NCBI GenBank assembly: GCA_035772735.1
Contig: JASDFA010000018.1
Location: forward strand, 136,157,501-136,221,500
Direction of reading: 5' to 3'
Origin: Datura wrightii
Lineage: Eukaryota > Streptophyta > Magnoliopsida > Solanales > Solanaceae
DNA: 64,000 bases
In this document: positions 10,513 through 21,391 of the stretch, in pieces
Position numbering within the stretch: position 1 is the stretch's first letter
How the letters are laid out: each line of letters starts with the position of its first letter
Notes under the pieces: model-generated
Databases searched by the model: none
The model's input: only the letters and a program-made list of their open reading frames with translations
What the model was told of the DNA's origin: nothing
Program-made: the position numbers and the translations under genes

Positions 10513-12803
10513 TAAGCTGAATTGTCCTTTAGGGTGATGGATGATTTCTCTCGATCACCGTCCTCCCCCCAGTAGTGCTTACACCGATCCGGTGGTTTTC
10601 CCAACAACTCCCGTGAATCCTTAATCTGCTTATCCTCACCTTGATAAATCACATTAATCACCGAGAGTTCTTCGTGCACCATCGGGAGCTTGGGTGCCTT
10701 GTATACATCAAACACCTCCACCTTGTCGTCTGCTCGCATTGTTAGCTGCCCTGCAGCTACGTCAATTAGTGCTTTCCCGGTTGCCAAGAAAGGACGTCCC
10801 AAAATAAATGGGACTTCCGCGTCTGGTTCAAAGTCCAGCACGACAAAATCTACCGAAAAAATTAGGGAGCCAACTTGCACCAGAACGTCCTCCACAATGC
10901 CATCAGGTCTGGCTAAGGATCGATCCGCCAATTGCAAGATTACTGTTGTGGGTCTAGGACTCCCTAGACCCAACTTTCTGAATACCGATGAAGGCATCAA
11001 ATTTATGCTCGCTCCCAAATCACACAATCCACGAGCTCGGATGCTCTGCCCAATGGTAATCTGGATAGTAAAGCTCCCAGGGTCTTTGAGCTTTGTGGGC
11101 AGTCTATTTTGAATCTGGGAAGTACACTCCTCCGTTAGAGCCATCGTAGCATACTCAGTAAACCGACTTTTGTTTGCCACGATGTCCTTTATATACTTAG
11201 CATATTTTGGCACTCCCTGCAAAACATCAACAAGAGGTAAGTTAATATGTACCTGTTTCAGCACCTCCATGAATTTCTTGAAACACGCCTCCTCCTTGTG
11301 TTTCTTTAGTCATTGAGGGAACGGGGGTGGAGGTCTTTCTGATTCAGCTTCCTTAGTCTTCCCCCTTTCAGTACTTTGCTCCTTCTCAACTTCTGCTGCT
11401 CCCGACTGTTGAGGTGGTCTTTCTGGTTCCACCTCTTTCAGCTGCAAACCACTCCTTATGGTCACTGCATTTACCTGCTTGGGATTGGGATCTGTGTCGC
11501 TTGGCAGTCCTCCTCTAGGCCTTGTGTTTTGGGCACTAGCAAATTGCCCAAATTGATATTCAAGTGACTTGGTAGCTAACTGGTTGTTTTTCACTTCGGC
11601 TGCCAATTTCACATAGTCAGCCTGCAATTGAGCTTGGTTAGCTATCATGGTCTTGAACATCTCCTCAATGCTAGGTGATGGTGGTGGAGGAGGTGCATTG
11701 TTGTTTCTGAATTGTGCTTGATAATTCTGCTGCCCTCCTTGGTTCCTTTGCACACCTTGACCCGAACTTTGCCCCTGATGGTTGTTGCTACCCCATGAGA
11801 AATTAGGGTGATTACTCCAATTGAAATTGTAGCTACTACCATACTATTGGTGGTTCCTTTGTGCATTACCCACAAAGTTTACCGAGTCAAGATTGGCTCC
11901 ACAACACTCAGCTGAGTGCTCACTGCTTCCACACACTTCACATCACATTTGCTGCACAGCATTCACTGGGGCTTGAGGCTGGTTCATTGTCATGTTGCCG
12001 AAGTGGGTGTTAGGTTGATTTTGCAATGCAGCTATCTGTGCAGCGATAGTTGTAAACCCATCCACTTCGAGCACTCCTGCTGCTTTCCTTGTCCCACCTC
12101 TTGACGAATCAACATTCCATTCCGGATTGCCCTGCGAAATACGGTTCAACAAGGTATACAACTCCTCATAAGTTTTCTCCAGCGCTTGTCCTCCAGCTGC
12201 CGAGTCTACCAATATTTTGGCGTGGGGTTCCAAACCCGCTATAAAAGTGTGCACCAGCACATCATTGGACTGATGATGATGAGGACAATCCCGCAACATG
12301 GATTTGAATCTCTCCCAGGCCTGATATAAATTTTCTCCCTCTCTCTATTTGAAACTTAGAATCTGACTTCTAAGTCTTGCTGTTTTACCGGAGGGAAAAA
12401 ACCGTATCAAGAATTTCCTTGCAAGATCTTCCCACGTAGAAATAGAATTCGGTGGCTCATCTTTCAACCACCTCTTGGCTTCTCCCAATAGTGAGAATGG
12501 GAACAATGTAAGCCGGACATAATCTGATGACACTCCATCGGGGATGTAAGTGTCACTTATCTCCAAAAAATTTTGGAGATGCTGCTGTGGATCTTCATGA
12601 GGGATACCGGTAAACTGCCCGCTAGTGTGCAACAATTGCACCATATTCTGTTTAAGTTCAAACGTCCCTCCTGGCTCAGGTTTGCGAATGCTAGATGTGA
12701 CATTATTAGCATGTGGGATTGCAACCTCGCGAACCGGCCGAGCTGCTACTTCTTCGGGCACTAACACTGCCCGTACTACTGGTGGATTCTGTTGTTACTC
12801 CAT
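10512..12803 (-). pseudogene. Gag-protease of B1, fused in frame to the integrase-end tail
   Basis: I take the start as ATG at 12803 (MEQQQNPPVVRAV is shared with B3). All pieces are in one frame. Gag has a capsid region (FSLLGEAKRWLKDEPPNSIS, FFPSGKTARLRSQILSF, MLRDCPHHHQSNDVLVHTF) and a proline/glutamine-rich part. The protease has CDLGASINLMPSSVF and EVPFILGRPFLATGKALID. The last residues (CKHYWGEDGDREKSSITL) match the extreme end of the B2 integrase reading frame, so RT, RNase H and the integrase core were deleted in frame. Stops include TAG at 12345-12347 (shared with B3), TGA at 11943-11945, and one ending the open stretch at 11310. DLGA in place of the usual D-S/T-G is typical of Athila proteases. 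Confidence 0.85.
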
Positions 12804-13024
12804 GATCGTCTGTCTGAGCAACTGCAGCTTTCTTTGTAGATCTTCTCTTCGTTTACTGTGAAATATCCTTTCTGGCTCTATATACGATTCCACCAGCTCC
12901 TTGTCTCTTGCCAGTGTTCAAAAGAAATTAAGTCTGTAAAATACAGGCTAAGACCAAGTTGTCAACACTAAAGAAAATAAAAATATAGTAAATTAACAGT
13001 TAAAATAATTTCACCAATTGCCAA

Positions 13025-13043
13025 GTCCCCGGCAACAGCGCCA
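13025..13043 (-). promoter_or_regulatory. Primer binding site of B1 (tRNA-Asp type)
   Basis: The minus strand reads TGGCGCTGTTGCCGGGGAC, 6 nt inside the 5' LTR. It matches the complement of a plant tRNA-Asp 3' end with one change, as is usual for Athila/Tat elements. Confidence 0.85.
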
Positions 13044-13049
13044 AAAACT

Positions 13050-14468
13050 TGTTCGGGTCTGTTATATGGGTGTATAACTACACGCAAGTGCACGTGGTCG
13101 AAGAAGTAGTAAGTGGCTTTAGTGAGCCAAGTATCGATCCCACAGGGACTTGGATGAAGTGCAATCTGCTCAAGTGTACTATATTTTACTTCTAAAAATG
13201 CAGACAACAGTGTAACCAAGAAGTTGATAGTTTGTTTTATAATTTTTATACTAAAGCTAAAACAATTATCTACTTTGAGTCTTAACTATGAAAGAGAGCA
13301 TGCTAAGGTTAAACGAACATGTAATGAAATTAATTATCATCATAATTTGGTTAATCTTTTCCTCCAGTTGCTAGCCAAGAACTATTGCCAAGAGATTAAA
13401 ACTCTCGTATTTAACCTCACTTAAGAATCATGAACCATCCACCTACATTTATGTGATTAAATGCAATTCATGTTCTATCCATACAAATCCGGTTCCTAAA
13501 TTGACTAATACGACTTTCAGGTATATTTCTATCCTGAAAGTAAATCAATTCCCAATTTTCCCAAATCAAGTAAAGATCATATCCTATTAATTCACAACTT
13601 TCCAATTTCTTGCTCTTCTCGAGTGAAATCGGACTTTTTAGATGTACATTAACGTAGGCCACACATTAATCCAGTAAGAACAAGAATTAATAGAAAAACA
13701 TGGAAGAAAAGATGAAAAACCAAAGAATCAATGATCACATTTCATCGCAATTGTTCATAACCTCAGCACGAAGAGGAATTAGCCACTCATTTGTGGATTA
13801 AACATCTTTAAATGAGTGTTAATCATACAAGCAATTGAATTCAAGAAGAAAGAAAGAGAGAAAAAACCCTGATATTTTCATCCCTCAACTGCCTGTAACC
13901 CACGTTCTTGCTCCACCAAGTCAGAATATTGAAAAATGAACCTAAGTGTTCTATTTATACTTCTGGGAATTTTTCTCGGAATAACGAGCAACGTGTCACG
14001 GAGTGCATCGCGGAGCACTGCCTCCGTGACACGCTACGGACGCGGACCCTCACTGGAACTGGGGGTCCAGGAATTAAAGCTCAACGTGGCACGGCGTGCA
14101 ACGCGGAGCCAAGCCACCGTGCCACGGGCCAGACGCGGACCCTCTCTGGAATTTGGCCGAAATTTCCCTATCCAGGCAGAAGGCCTCCGCGATGGCAGCG
14201 TGACACGGCTCCATCGCGGAGCCCCTTTAATTCGTGTTGTCCAATGCCTTGCTCCTTGCTCGCATCCAAGTCCAACCCCGATATCCTCCAACATGCATTT
14301 CAGCTTCCCGAAATTAAATTTTACCTGCAAAACAATGCTAATCATGTTGGTTAGTATAAATTCACATTTTATTACCAATTACATGAGAATGTATACATAT
14401 TGGTAGATAAACAAGGCTAAAATGGTACTTTTGAGTATCACTTGGGCATATAAATTTTCCCAAGATCA
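13050..14468 (-). repeat. 5' LTR of B1
   Basis: This is a 1419-bp LTR from TGTTCGGGTCTG to CCCAAGATCA on the + strand. The TATA box is at 13951-13959 (minus TATAAATAG). The GC-rich modules at about 13990-14225 include a 12-bp-arm inverted repeat (13992-14003 with 14022-14033). The right flank is element A LTR. Confidence 0.92.
13951..13959 (-). promoter_or_regulatory. TATA box in the B1 5' LTR
   Basis: The minus strand reads TATAAATAG and is conserved in the related LTRs. Element transcription would start about 25-35 nt further left. This is inferred from position only. Confidence 0.65.
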
Positions 14469-15605
14469 GTCGCGTTGATCAGTTGACATTTCTGACTGAC
14501 ACTGAGTATTCTAACATATTAACTAAACTGCACTGATATCAATCAAACCAATTTTTTAGCACCAACAAAAAATATTGGAATCCTCAACACTGAATGAATC
14601 AAGCAAATTTCACTGTTTTATCACTATGGCAAGATTCTAGACTTTCTACTTTTAAGGACTTGGGCTAATTTTCACTTCATAGGAACAAACATTATTTCAG
14701 TCACAAACTAGTGGAAAATATCTATAATTAATAAAAAATAATATTCCACATGAATTAAACTATGTATGACTGACAATTTCCTAACAGTCGATAGTTTTAG
14801 GGCTAGAACTGATAGAGAGAAATAGGGAGAAATTTGGGGACACAAGTGAAGAACTATTAACTTGTTGAAGTCCCACATAACTGGTGGAGAGATCCAAAGA
14901 ATTTCCTTGAGAACCTGAATAGAAGTGGACTACCCTAGTTCTTGCTCTGTAATCTTCTAAGGGAAGCTCTACGATGTTTTTCTGAAAATCTACAAAGGGA
15001 ATGAGGGGGAAACTATTTAGCCCCTCTAAATTCCCTTAAAATATATCAAAATGATGTAGTTTAGAGTCTATGAGGTTATGAAATTACTGAAACACCCTTA
15101 GGAAATTCGCACGAAAAACATACTGTTAGGACCCAACAAGGGACCTAACGGGTCGTGCCCTGTGACCACGACTCGTGGTGACAATCGTGAGGTACGCTGC
15201 CCAAAATCCCCTACTAGTCACCACTAGGGACACCAAGACTCTTGGTGTTCCCAACAACACGTGATGACCCACCCATCACTAACACTTCTTAAAGCTTACA
15301 AGAGTCACCACGGCCAACACCATGACTCGTGGTGAGGACCCATTGTGTACACTTGCTGACTACCCAAATCCCCAGTCAACTCTTGACCATGGTCACCCCA
15401 TGACTCATGGTGGTCACCACAACTCATGGTCGCACCCGTAGTCACCCCCTTCCATAAATTTCTCAACTCCTCACCGTGAGTCACTTAACGACTCGTGGAC
15501 ACTTCCACGAGTCATAGAATGACTCGTTCTGTGACCAGGTGCAGATTCTCTAGTTTTTCCTATTTTAAGTCCCGATTCTAGTCTTTGAGTTTCTGGGGAA
15601 TTACA
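14469..15605 (-). repeat. 5' LTR of element A, outer part
   Basis: It continues the LTR interrupted at 5684. Its right end reads TGTAATTCCC on the minus strand, matching the solo LTR start TGTAATAACC, with GACTAGA-type sequence shared a few bases in. Between 15160 and 15540 it holds at least six imperfect palindromes of the GACTCGTGG type, as the solo LTR and element E do. The flank GGAGA (15606-15610) should be the target duplication. Confidence 0.82.
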
Positions 15606-17343
15606 GGAGATGGTCAAGAGAATGATATGGAGCAGATGTAGGTACCAATAAGTGGAATCCATGGTCCTTCCTATGGAATAACGACCCATTTCTTTGGCCG
15701 TTGGTTCTGCCAGTTTATTTTTGTGTTCGACAGTTCAGGGTTATTTTGATAAAACCTATACTTTTAACTCCTAAGAGATGTCATTTTAGGCTTCCTAAAG
15801 CTATCATAAAATTGTTAAACTTAGACTATTTCATCACTCTTATCAAAGAATCATAAATTGTAATTCCTCTCAATTCAAAATAAGGGTTCTTCATCATCTT
15901 CTTCCTAATTTCTCTTGGATCTGTAAGTCAAATTAAAATTTCGTCAAGCCCAGGTATGTAAGGTTATGAATGGGAAAATTATTCCACCCTCATGCCCAAT
16001 CTCATGTTGATTTCATGAATTCAAGTCTCTAATACAGTTTTATTAATTTATAAGGTTAGACCGAGTTTGAATGAAACTCTAGAATTCTATTATCATTTCA
16101 AGTCTATTTTGATTCAACCCATGATTTATGATTATGAGTGCATGTTTTCTACAAGTATTTATCATGAATCTATGAGTTTTAAGTTATGATGATTTGACTC
16201 AAGTATGCATGATTTCATAAATCTCAAGCTTATTTATCATGGCCGAATTAACGACATTATTTTCATGGATAGTTCACGTATGTCAAGTACTATTATGATT
16301 CTCATGTCTTCTAATTAGCCCATGCAAAACCAAATTTGTTTTAGGATTATGACTATGAGCAATATGTATATTTTAGGAGTAGAATCTAGCACTGAGTAGG
16401 CAAGGTTAGCACACTCAGGTCTTAGAACAATGTGCCACCGTAGATTTATATATTCATGTTTAGGGCCTCATCAGAGAGTGTTTCCCCTATCCATATGGGG
16501 CCCGCTAGTGATATCAAACTTTTATCATTCTTTGCCCTAGCAAGGCTTAGGACGACTCAAACTTGAGTGAGATAGTTCGGCATCATGTGCTCATTCATGA
16601 TGGTGTCGATTATGATGGGTCTCCAACTATTCCTCATTTTGTTCAGATATTCATATTCGGGAATTATTATATCATATTTTTTAGTACGATTGACCCATTG
16701 GCCAGTTTATGGGATTTTACTTATGATTTCAAAAAACTCAAACCTATGATTTTTTTTTCAAAACCTTGGGTCATTATGCTTCATTTTATTATGAATATCA
16801 AATGCTTGTGACTATCTCGCGATTATGATTTTAGCATGTTGTTCTTTACTTTCATGTTTTACTTATCTTACCTAATTAGTACACTTCAATACTGATTACA
16901 TACTCTAAGATATATCATCTTATGATACAGGTTAAGGGGATCATTCTCAACCCCGACGTTAGCTTTGCTCCTACATCGGTCTTGTTCTGCCTCTACTTGG
17001 GTGAGTCCTCATGATTTGGGAACATTAATTTTTTCATATTCTCATTCATCTATGTCTTTTAGATTTTACATTCTGGTAGAGCTAGTTGGGGGTGCTATCC
17101 CTTCAGCTCATCTATGACTAGAGTCTTTTTAGGGAGCTATGCATTAGATGATTCAGCATTGGTGGCTTGTAGTCCAGTGTAGGTTTTATGATATCTAGAC
17201 TTTCACTTATGCTATGTTCATGATTTCTTTTAGCTTAGTTTACGCTCAAGAATATTCTATGTATGTGCCATGTGTTAGCTTTTGATCCATTCAAGGTTCT
17301 AGATCATGTTTTGCGGTTCGAGGTCTATGCGTAGGTCATGAAA
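15606..17343 (+). repeat. 5' LTR remnant of element C, beginning cut by element A
   Basis: It is homologous to the C 3' LTR from about 43130 onward; the first ~230 bp of the LTR are absent here. It ends just before the primer site, at GGTCATGAA. The small ORFs inside (for example near 16563) show no protein similarity that I recognise. Confidence 0.75.
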
Positions 17344-17347
17344 AACT

Positions 17348-17359
17348 TGGTGTCATAGC
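17348..17359 (+). promoter_or_regulatory. Primer binding site of element C (degenerate, tRNA-iMet type)
   Basis: TGGTGTCATAGC matches TGGTATCAGAGC at 10 of 12 positions. It stands 4 nt after the LTR end, as in element E. 17360-17553 is the untranslated leader. Confidence 0.7.
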
Positions 17360-17553
17360 ATTTCATTTAAGTGTGTCCTAGGGTGTTTGGAAGCTATATC
17401 AACTAGAGTATTTTCATGGGTGTGAAGTGTGCCACACTTATAGGGAAAAGGCAATAAGATGTTGTAGGAAATTTCCCTTCTTTCATATTTTATGTCATGC
17501 GAAGATGTCCAGCTTTCTCTATTTCTGTAACGTGCTATGCATATTTGTATAAG

Positions 17554-18109
17554 TATGCCTCCCTACCGAGTAAATAAATGAAGGAATGGAAACGGGAATG
17601 GCCATGGGAATGGCAATGGTGATGAGCAACAACCATCCCCACCAGCCCCAACTGATCCTTTGCATGTGTAGGTGACTCATGCTGAGTTCAGGGCTTATTT
17701 TCACATGTTGGCACAGGCAATGACAACCCATGTAAATCAGTAGGTAGTTTCCCATGTGAATCAAAATAGGAATGCGGCGACGGCTAGAGTGCGAAACTTC
17801 ACAAGGATGAACCTGCATGAGTTTCATGGTTCTGAAGTAGACAAGGATCCATAGGAGTTTAATAAGGAGAGTAGAAGATTACCCAGAATATGGGTGTTTC
17901 GGGAGAGGAGAAAATAAACTTGGCCTCTTACTAGCTTAGGGGGGAAGCCACATTTGGGTCCGATAGTGGAAGGATAGTTGTGGAGTTGGCGTAGATCCTA
18001 TTCTTTGGGCTGAGTTCGTTATGACGTTCTTGGACAGGCTCTTTCCCCAAGAGCTGAGGGAAGAAAAGGCAGCAAAGTTCGTTAATTTGAAGCAGAATGA
18101 TATGACTGT
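17554..18109 (+). pseudogene. Gag N-terminal remnant of element C, cut by B2
   Basis: It starts ATGCCTCCC (MPPYRVNK, then a stop), followed by an N/G-rich stretch (RNGNGNGHGNGNGDEQQPSP). Then come AEFRAYFHMLAQAMTTHVNQ and FTRMNLHEFHGSEVDKDP, the usual start of a chromoviral gag capsid domain. There are several in-frame stops. It ends within the stretch for NLKQNDMTV, where the B2 LTR begins at 18110. Confidence 0.75.
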
Positions 18110-19608
18110 TGTTTGAAACAAAACTACACGCAAGTGCACATGATGGTACAAGTAGTAAAGTGGCTTTATTTCAAGCCAAGTATCGATCCCACGGGAACTG
18201 AACTACGGTATTAATTAACTTAAGCGTCAGTGAAGGATATCTCTATGAATGCAGACAACCAACTAAATAATGTTTTATGTGTTAAGATCAATAAGTAATG
18301 AGAATCTAAGTCAAGATTATAATTTGAGTTGAACAATAGCAATGAACAAGCTGAGGTTAAGGCAAGCATTCAGGGATGCACTTTATTAATTCAATTCAGC
18401 TAATCTTCTCTTCGGTTGCTAGTCAGGAATTAATTGCCTATGGATTGGATCTTTCGACTCCTATCCAATTAAAGAATCATAAACCTTATTCTATATTTCT
18501 GTGATATAAGAATCTCATGCTCTAGCCATACATAACCGATTTCATAATTGACTAATAAGACTTTCAGATATATTTCTATTCTGAATGTAAATCTTTTCTC
18601 AATTTTTACAACTAAGAAAAGATCATATCCTACCAATTCACATATGTCCAATTCCTTTCCTTTTCAAAATAAAAATTGGATTTCTAAGATATACATTAAC
18701 ATTGGCCAAACACTAATGCAGTAAAAACAAGAATTAATAGAACAACCATTGAAGAAAAGATGAAAACTGAAATGATCAATAATTACATTCCTCTGCAATT
18801 ATCCTTAACCTCAGCAAGAAGTGAATTAGCCACTCATTTGTGAAGTAAACATCTTCAAATAAGTAGAATTCATACAAGCAATTCAAATTAAAGAGAAAAA
18901 GGAAGAGAGTAACCCTAGAATTTTCGTCCTCTCAACTGCCTCTAACCCACTTTCTTGCTCAACCTAGTCAGAATGTTTAAAATAAATCCTAAATGTGCTA
19001 TTATACTATTGAGAATTTTTCCCGGAATAACAAGAAACGTGGCACGGAGTGTATCGTGGAGCACTTCCTCTGTGCCACGGCGATATCGCGGACCCTCACT
19101 GGAAATCAGCTCCCAGGTAACTGCAACTTGGCGTGGCACGACATGTATCGCGGAGCCTTGCCTCCGTTCCACGGTGCTATCATGCACCTTCATTTGAACT
19201 TGAGGTTCCAGGTAATAACACTCAATGTGACACGGAGTGCATCGCAGAGCACTACCTCTATGCCAAGGAGGTAACGCGAACCTCCACTGGAATTTGGCAT
19301 AAATAATTAATCCCAGGCAGAATGCCTCCGTGATGGTAGCGTGACACGACGCCATCGCGTAGCCCTTATTTTTGCCACTTTCCCTTGTCAACTTCCACTT
19401 CTTGCTTCCAAGTCTATTCCCGCACTTCACCAACATACATATTAGCTTCCAAAATTTCCGTCTACCTGCAAAACAACACTAATCGTGTTTGTTAGTATAA
19501 ATTCACATTTATCAAAGAATCACATGAGAATATACACATAACAATAGATAAACAAGTTGAAATGAAGCATTTCAGTATCACTTGGGCATGCAATTCCTCC
19601 CAAGATCA
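18110..19608 (-). repeat. 3' LTR of B2
   Basis: It runs from TGTTTGAAACAAAAC to CCTCCCAAGATCA on the + strand. It is related to the B1/B3 LTRs (shared GCAAGTGCAC, TATCGATCCCAC and GGTTGCTAG blocks) but noticeably diverged. It has four GC-rich hairpin modules (about 19036-19355). The left flank ACTGT (18105-18109) would be the target duplication; its partner is lost. Confidence 0.85.
18998..19005 (-). promoter_or_regulatory. TATA-like box in the B2 3' LTR
   Basis: The minus strand reads TATAATAG, one base shorter than TATAAATAG in the sister LTRs, at the same place next to the GC-rich modules. Confidence 0.5.
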
Positions 19609-19610
19609 CT

Positions 19611-19623
19611 TACCCCACACTTA
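19611..19623 (-). promoter_or_regulatory. Polypurine tract of B2
   Basis: The coding strand reads TAAGTGTGGGGTA, 2 nt from the 3' LTR. It is one of three copies in this element. Confidence 0.65.
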
Positions 19624-21310
19624 AAACATTGTTCGTCCTCAAACAATACTTTCACATCTCATGCAATTTAAACCCACGCATAGCTAATTTGGCTCGACCA
19701 TTCAAGCTATGGCTATATAGATTATTTAAGATAGCAAATTATCAAGGAAACATGCCTGGTTTCATCAATACAATAAAGTACACCACATTAAGACCTCCTA
19801 ACCTCAAGAATCGATTCTCGATCTTGGCAAACTCATACAAATCACCTGATCAAGACATCGGCCACAAAATTTTATCTCTCGCCAAGCATGTTCCCTCACA
19901 ACATAAGGGAATTACCCCATTTTCCATCATAAGATTTCTAAAGCACTATGTGTAGGGGTATACAAATATGATTTTGCTCTCTATCCCAAAGAATTCGCAT
20001 GCATCATGTAATGAACCATAAGCTTGCCTGTAGTGTTTTACTCCACTAATATAAGGACGCGTGATGTAAGATCACGTAGGACTTAATGGATTGTAATGTC
20101 AGCTAAGGAACTAGTAAATACTGGGCTAACCAATAAAAGCAACTAGCTTCCCTAAGCGCTTTTCAATACATCCCACCTTCAGTACGGGCATTGCTTCTTC
20201 CTCCATCCTCTCATTCTTGAATTTTCTTCTTTGTTTTTGTTCCCATTTCTTTAAGCTCATTCGACGTACTAGCAAAGAGTATTTATGCATCTTTATTTTT
20301 TTCTCATTCATGGATTTTCTTACTCTCTACTATTGATTAATCAATTTCAAGAAGTGCACCTTTGACCTTTTCTTTAGCTTTCACAACTTCCTCTTTCCTT
20401 CCGGTTCACACTTCTCACTCCTTTACACTTTGGAAAAAAAGTTTTTTTCTTAAGCGCTTAAGGGTTTTGGATCAAATTCACGGCTAATGAAAAGAAGGGG
20501 TTAAGCTCGGTTTGTACCTCTCAAAGAACAGGCTAAAGGCTCAATGGGGCTAACTAGATATAACAGTCAAGGTAGTTATGATAAGGGAGAAACTTTTGGT
20601 TTATTCAAAGAAATGCCTACATCCTTTCCTACAATCCACATCCTTCATTTCATTTAGTATACACACCAGGCAAGTTCTAAACACTTCACAATACCATGGA
20701 ATAGTCGAAACCTCACCTCACACACATTGTACATGCTCAACTCAAGACATATTCATAGACTCTTCAATTAACTAATTACAAGAATTCACTATTAAGCCTC
20801 GATCACACCGAATCGAATTATATGGCCTAGGTATCTATACATGTTTAACACATTTGCATGCTTTCATACAAATCACCTTTGCATCTTAATATCATGTACA
20901 ACATGTAACAAGAATTCCGAAATATTAATTAGCGATACGTTTGGGAAACAAACAAAAGAAAGAAGAAAAAGAAAAAAAAACTACTTCTATCGACTACATT
21001 TACCTTAAGAAGGTCGTCATCCATCCATCATAGTGAACAGTAACTGTCTACGACGTCAGTTCAATGGGACTATTCTCAGAAAAAGCACCGAAAACGAAAA
21101 TCGAGAAACCCAACATACAAAAAAATCAATAAAAAAATTTTGATAGAAAAAGATAAAAATATAATTTGAAAAATATTTACAGATCACACACAACAGCAGC
21201 TCAAGATTCATTACAACACCAACATTAATTACAGAACACAAAACACAAAGTCACAAGGCCACATTTAGCACAAGCAAAACAAACAAAACAGCTAGCACCT
21301 AACTACTCCC
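19624..21310 (-). other. B2 spacer between ORF3 and the 3' LTR, non-coding
   Basis: It is AT-rich and collinear with the B1 and B3 spacers. It contains the palindrome CTTAAGCGCTTAAG at 20449-20462. I see no gene. Confidence 0.7.
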
Positions 21311-21322
21311 ACCCCACACTTA
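21311..21322 (-). promoter_or_regulatory. Second purine-rich motif of B2, downstream of ORF3
   Basis: The coding strand reads TAAGTGTGGGGT, 70 nt after the ORF3 stop at 21392. B1 and B3 have it at the same place. Confidence 0.55.
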
Positions 21323-21391
21323 AGCCGAACACTGTCCCCAGTGTTCACATAATTTCAAATATCACAAAGGTTGGGTGGTGAAACTCCCTGA

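Larger units (their letters stand above)
5685..14468 (-). mobile_element. Element B1: non-autonomous Athila-like LTR retrotransposon (gag-protease, no RT or integrase core)
   Basis: It has two near-identical LTRs (5685-7101 and 13050-14468), both TGTTCGGG...AAGATCA on the + strand. A tRNA-Asp-type primer site lies inside the right LTR and a purine-rich tract inside the left LTR, so the element reads on the minus strand. The flanks are GTCGT (5680-5684) and GTCGC (14469-14473), a 5-bp target duplication with one mismatch. The sequence on both sides is LTR of element A. The coding part is gag-protease fused to the integrase-end tail, plus a mostly deleted ORF3. RT, RNase H and the integrase core are absent. 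The LTRs differ by a few per cent by eye. Confidence 0.9.
1..15605 (-). mobile_element. Element A: Ty3/gypsy chromovirus-like retrotransposon, left end outside window, LTR split by B1
   Basis: Reading right to left, the order is 5' LTR (15605-14469, then 5684-4518), primer site, gag, protease, reverse transcriptase, RNase H and integrase. The window starts inside the integrase C-terminus, so the 3' LTR is missing. The interval 5685-14468 is a separate insertion (B1). The outer LTR edge at 15605 reads TGTAATTCCCCAGAAACTC on the minus strand, which matches the start of the solo LTR at 38909. The domain order and the residues ahead of the integrase end fit the chromodomain lineage (Tekay/Del type), but the chromodomain itself is off-window. 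The coding region is broken by many stops and frameshifts. The sequence right of 15605 is LTR of element C, so A probably inserted there. Confidence 0.85.

Noticed and set aside
10690..11112. 140-codon + strand ORF, with counterparts at 29206-29616 and 36695-37429
   Set aside because: It is an antisense shadow of the protease. The minus-strand frame has DLGAS and FILGRPFL motifs and known family similarity.
18942..19436. 164-codon minus-strand ORF in the B2 LTR
   Set aside because: It lies across the hairpin modules of an LTR, shows no domain, and is not kept in the B1 or B3 LTRs.
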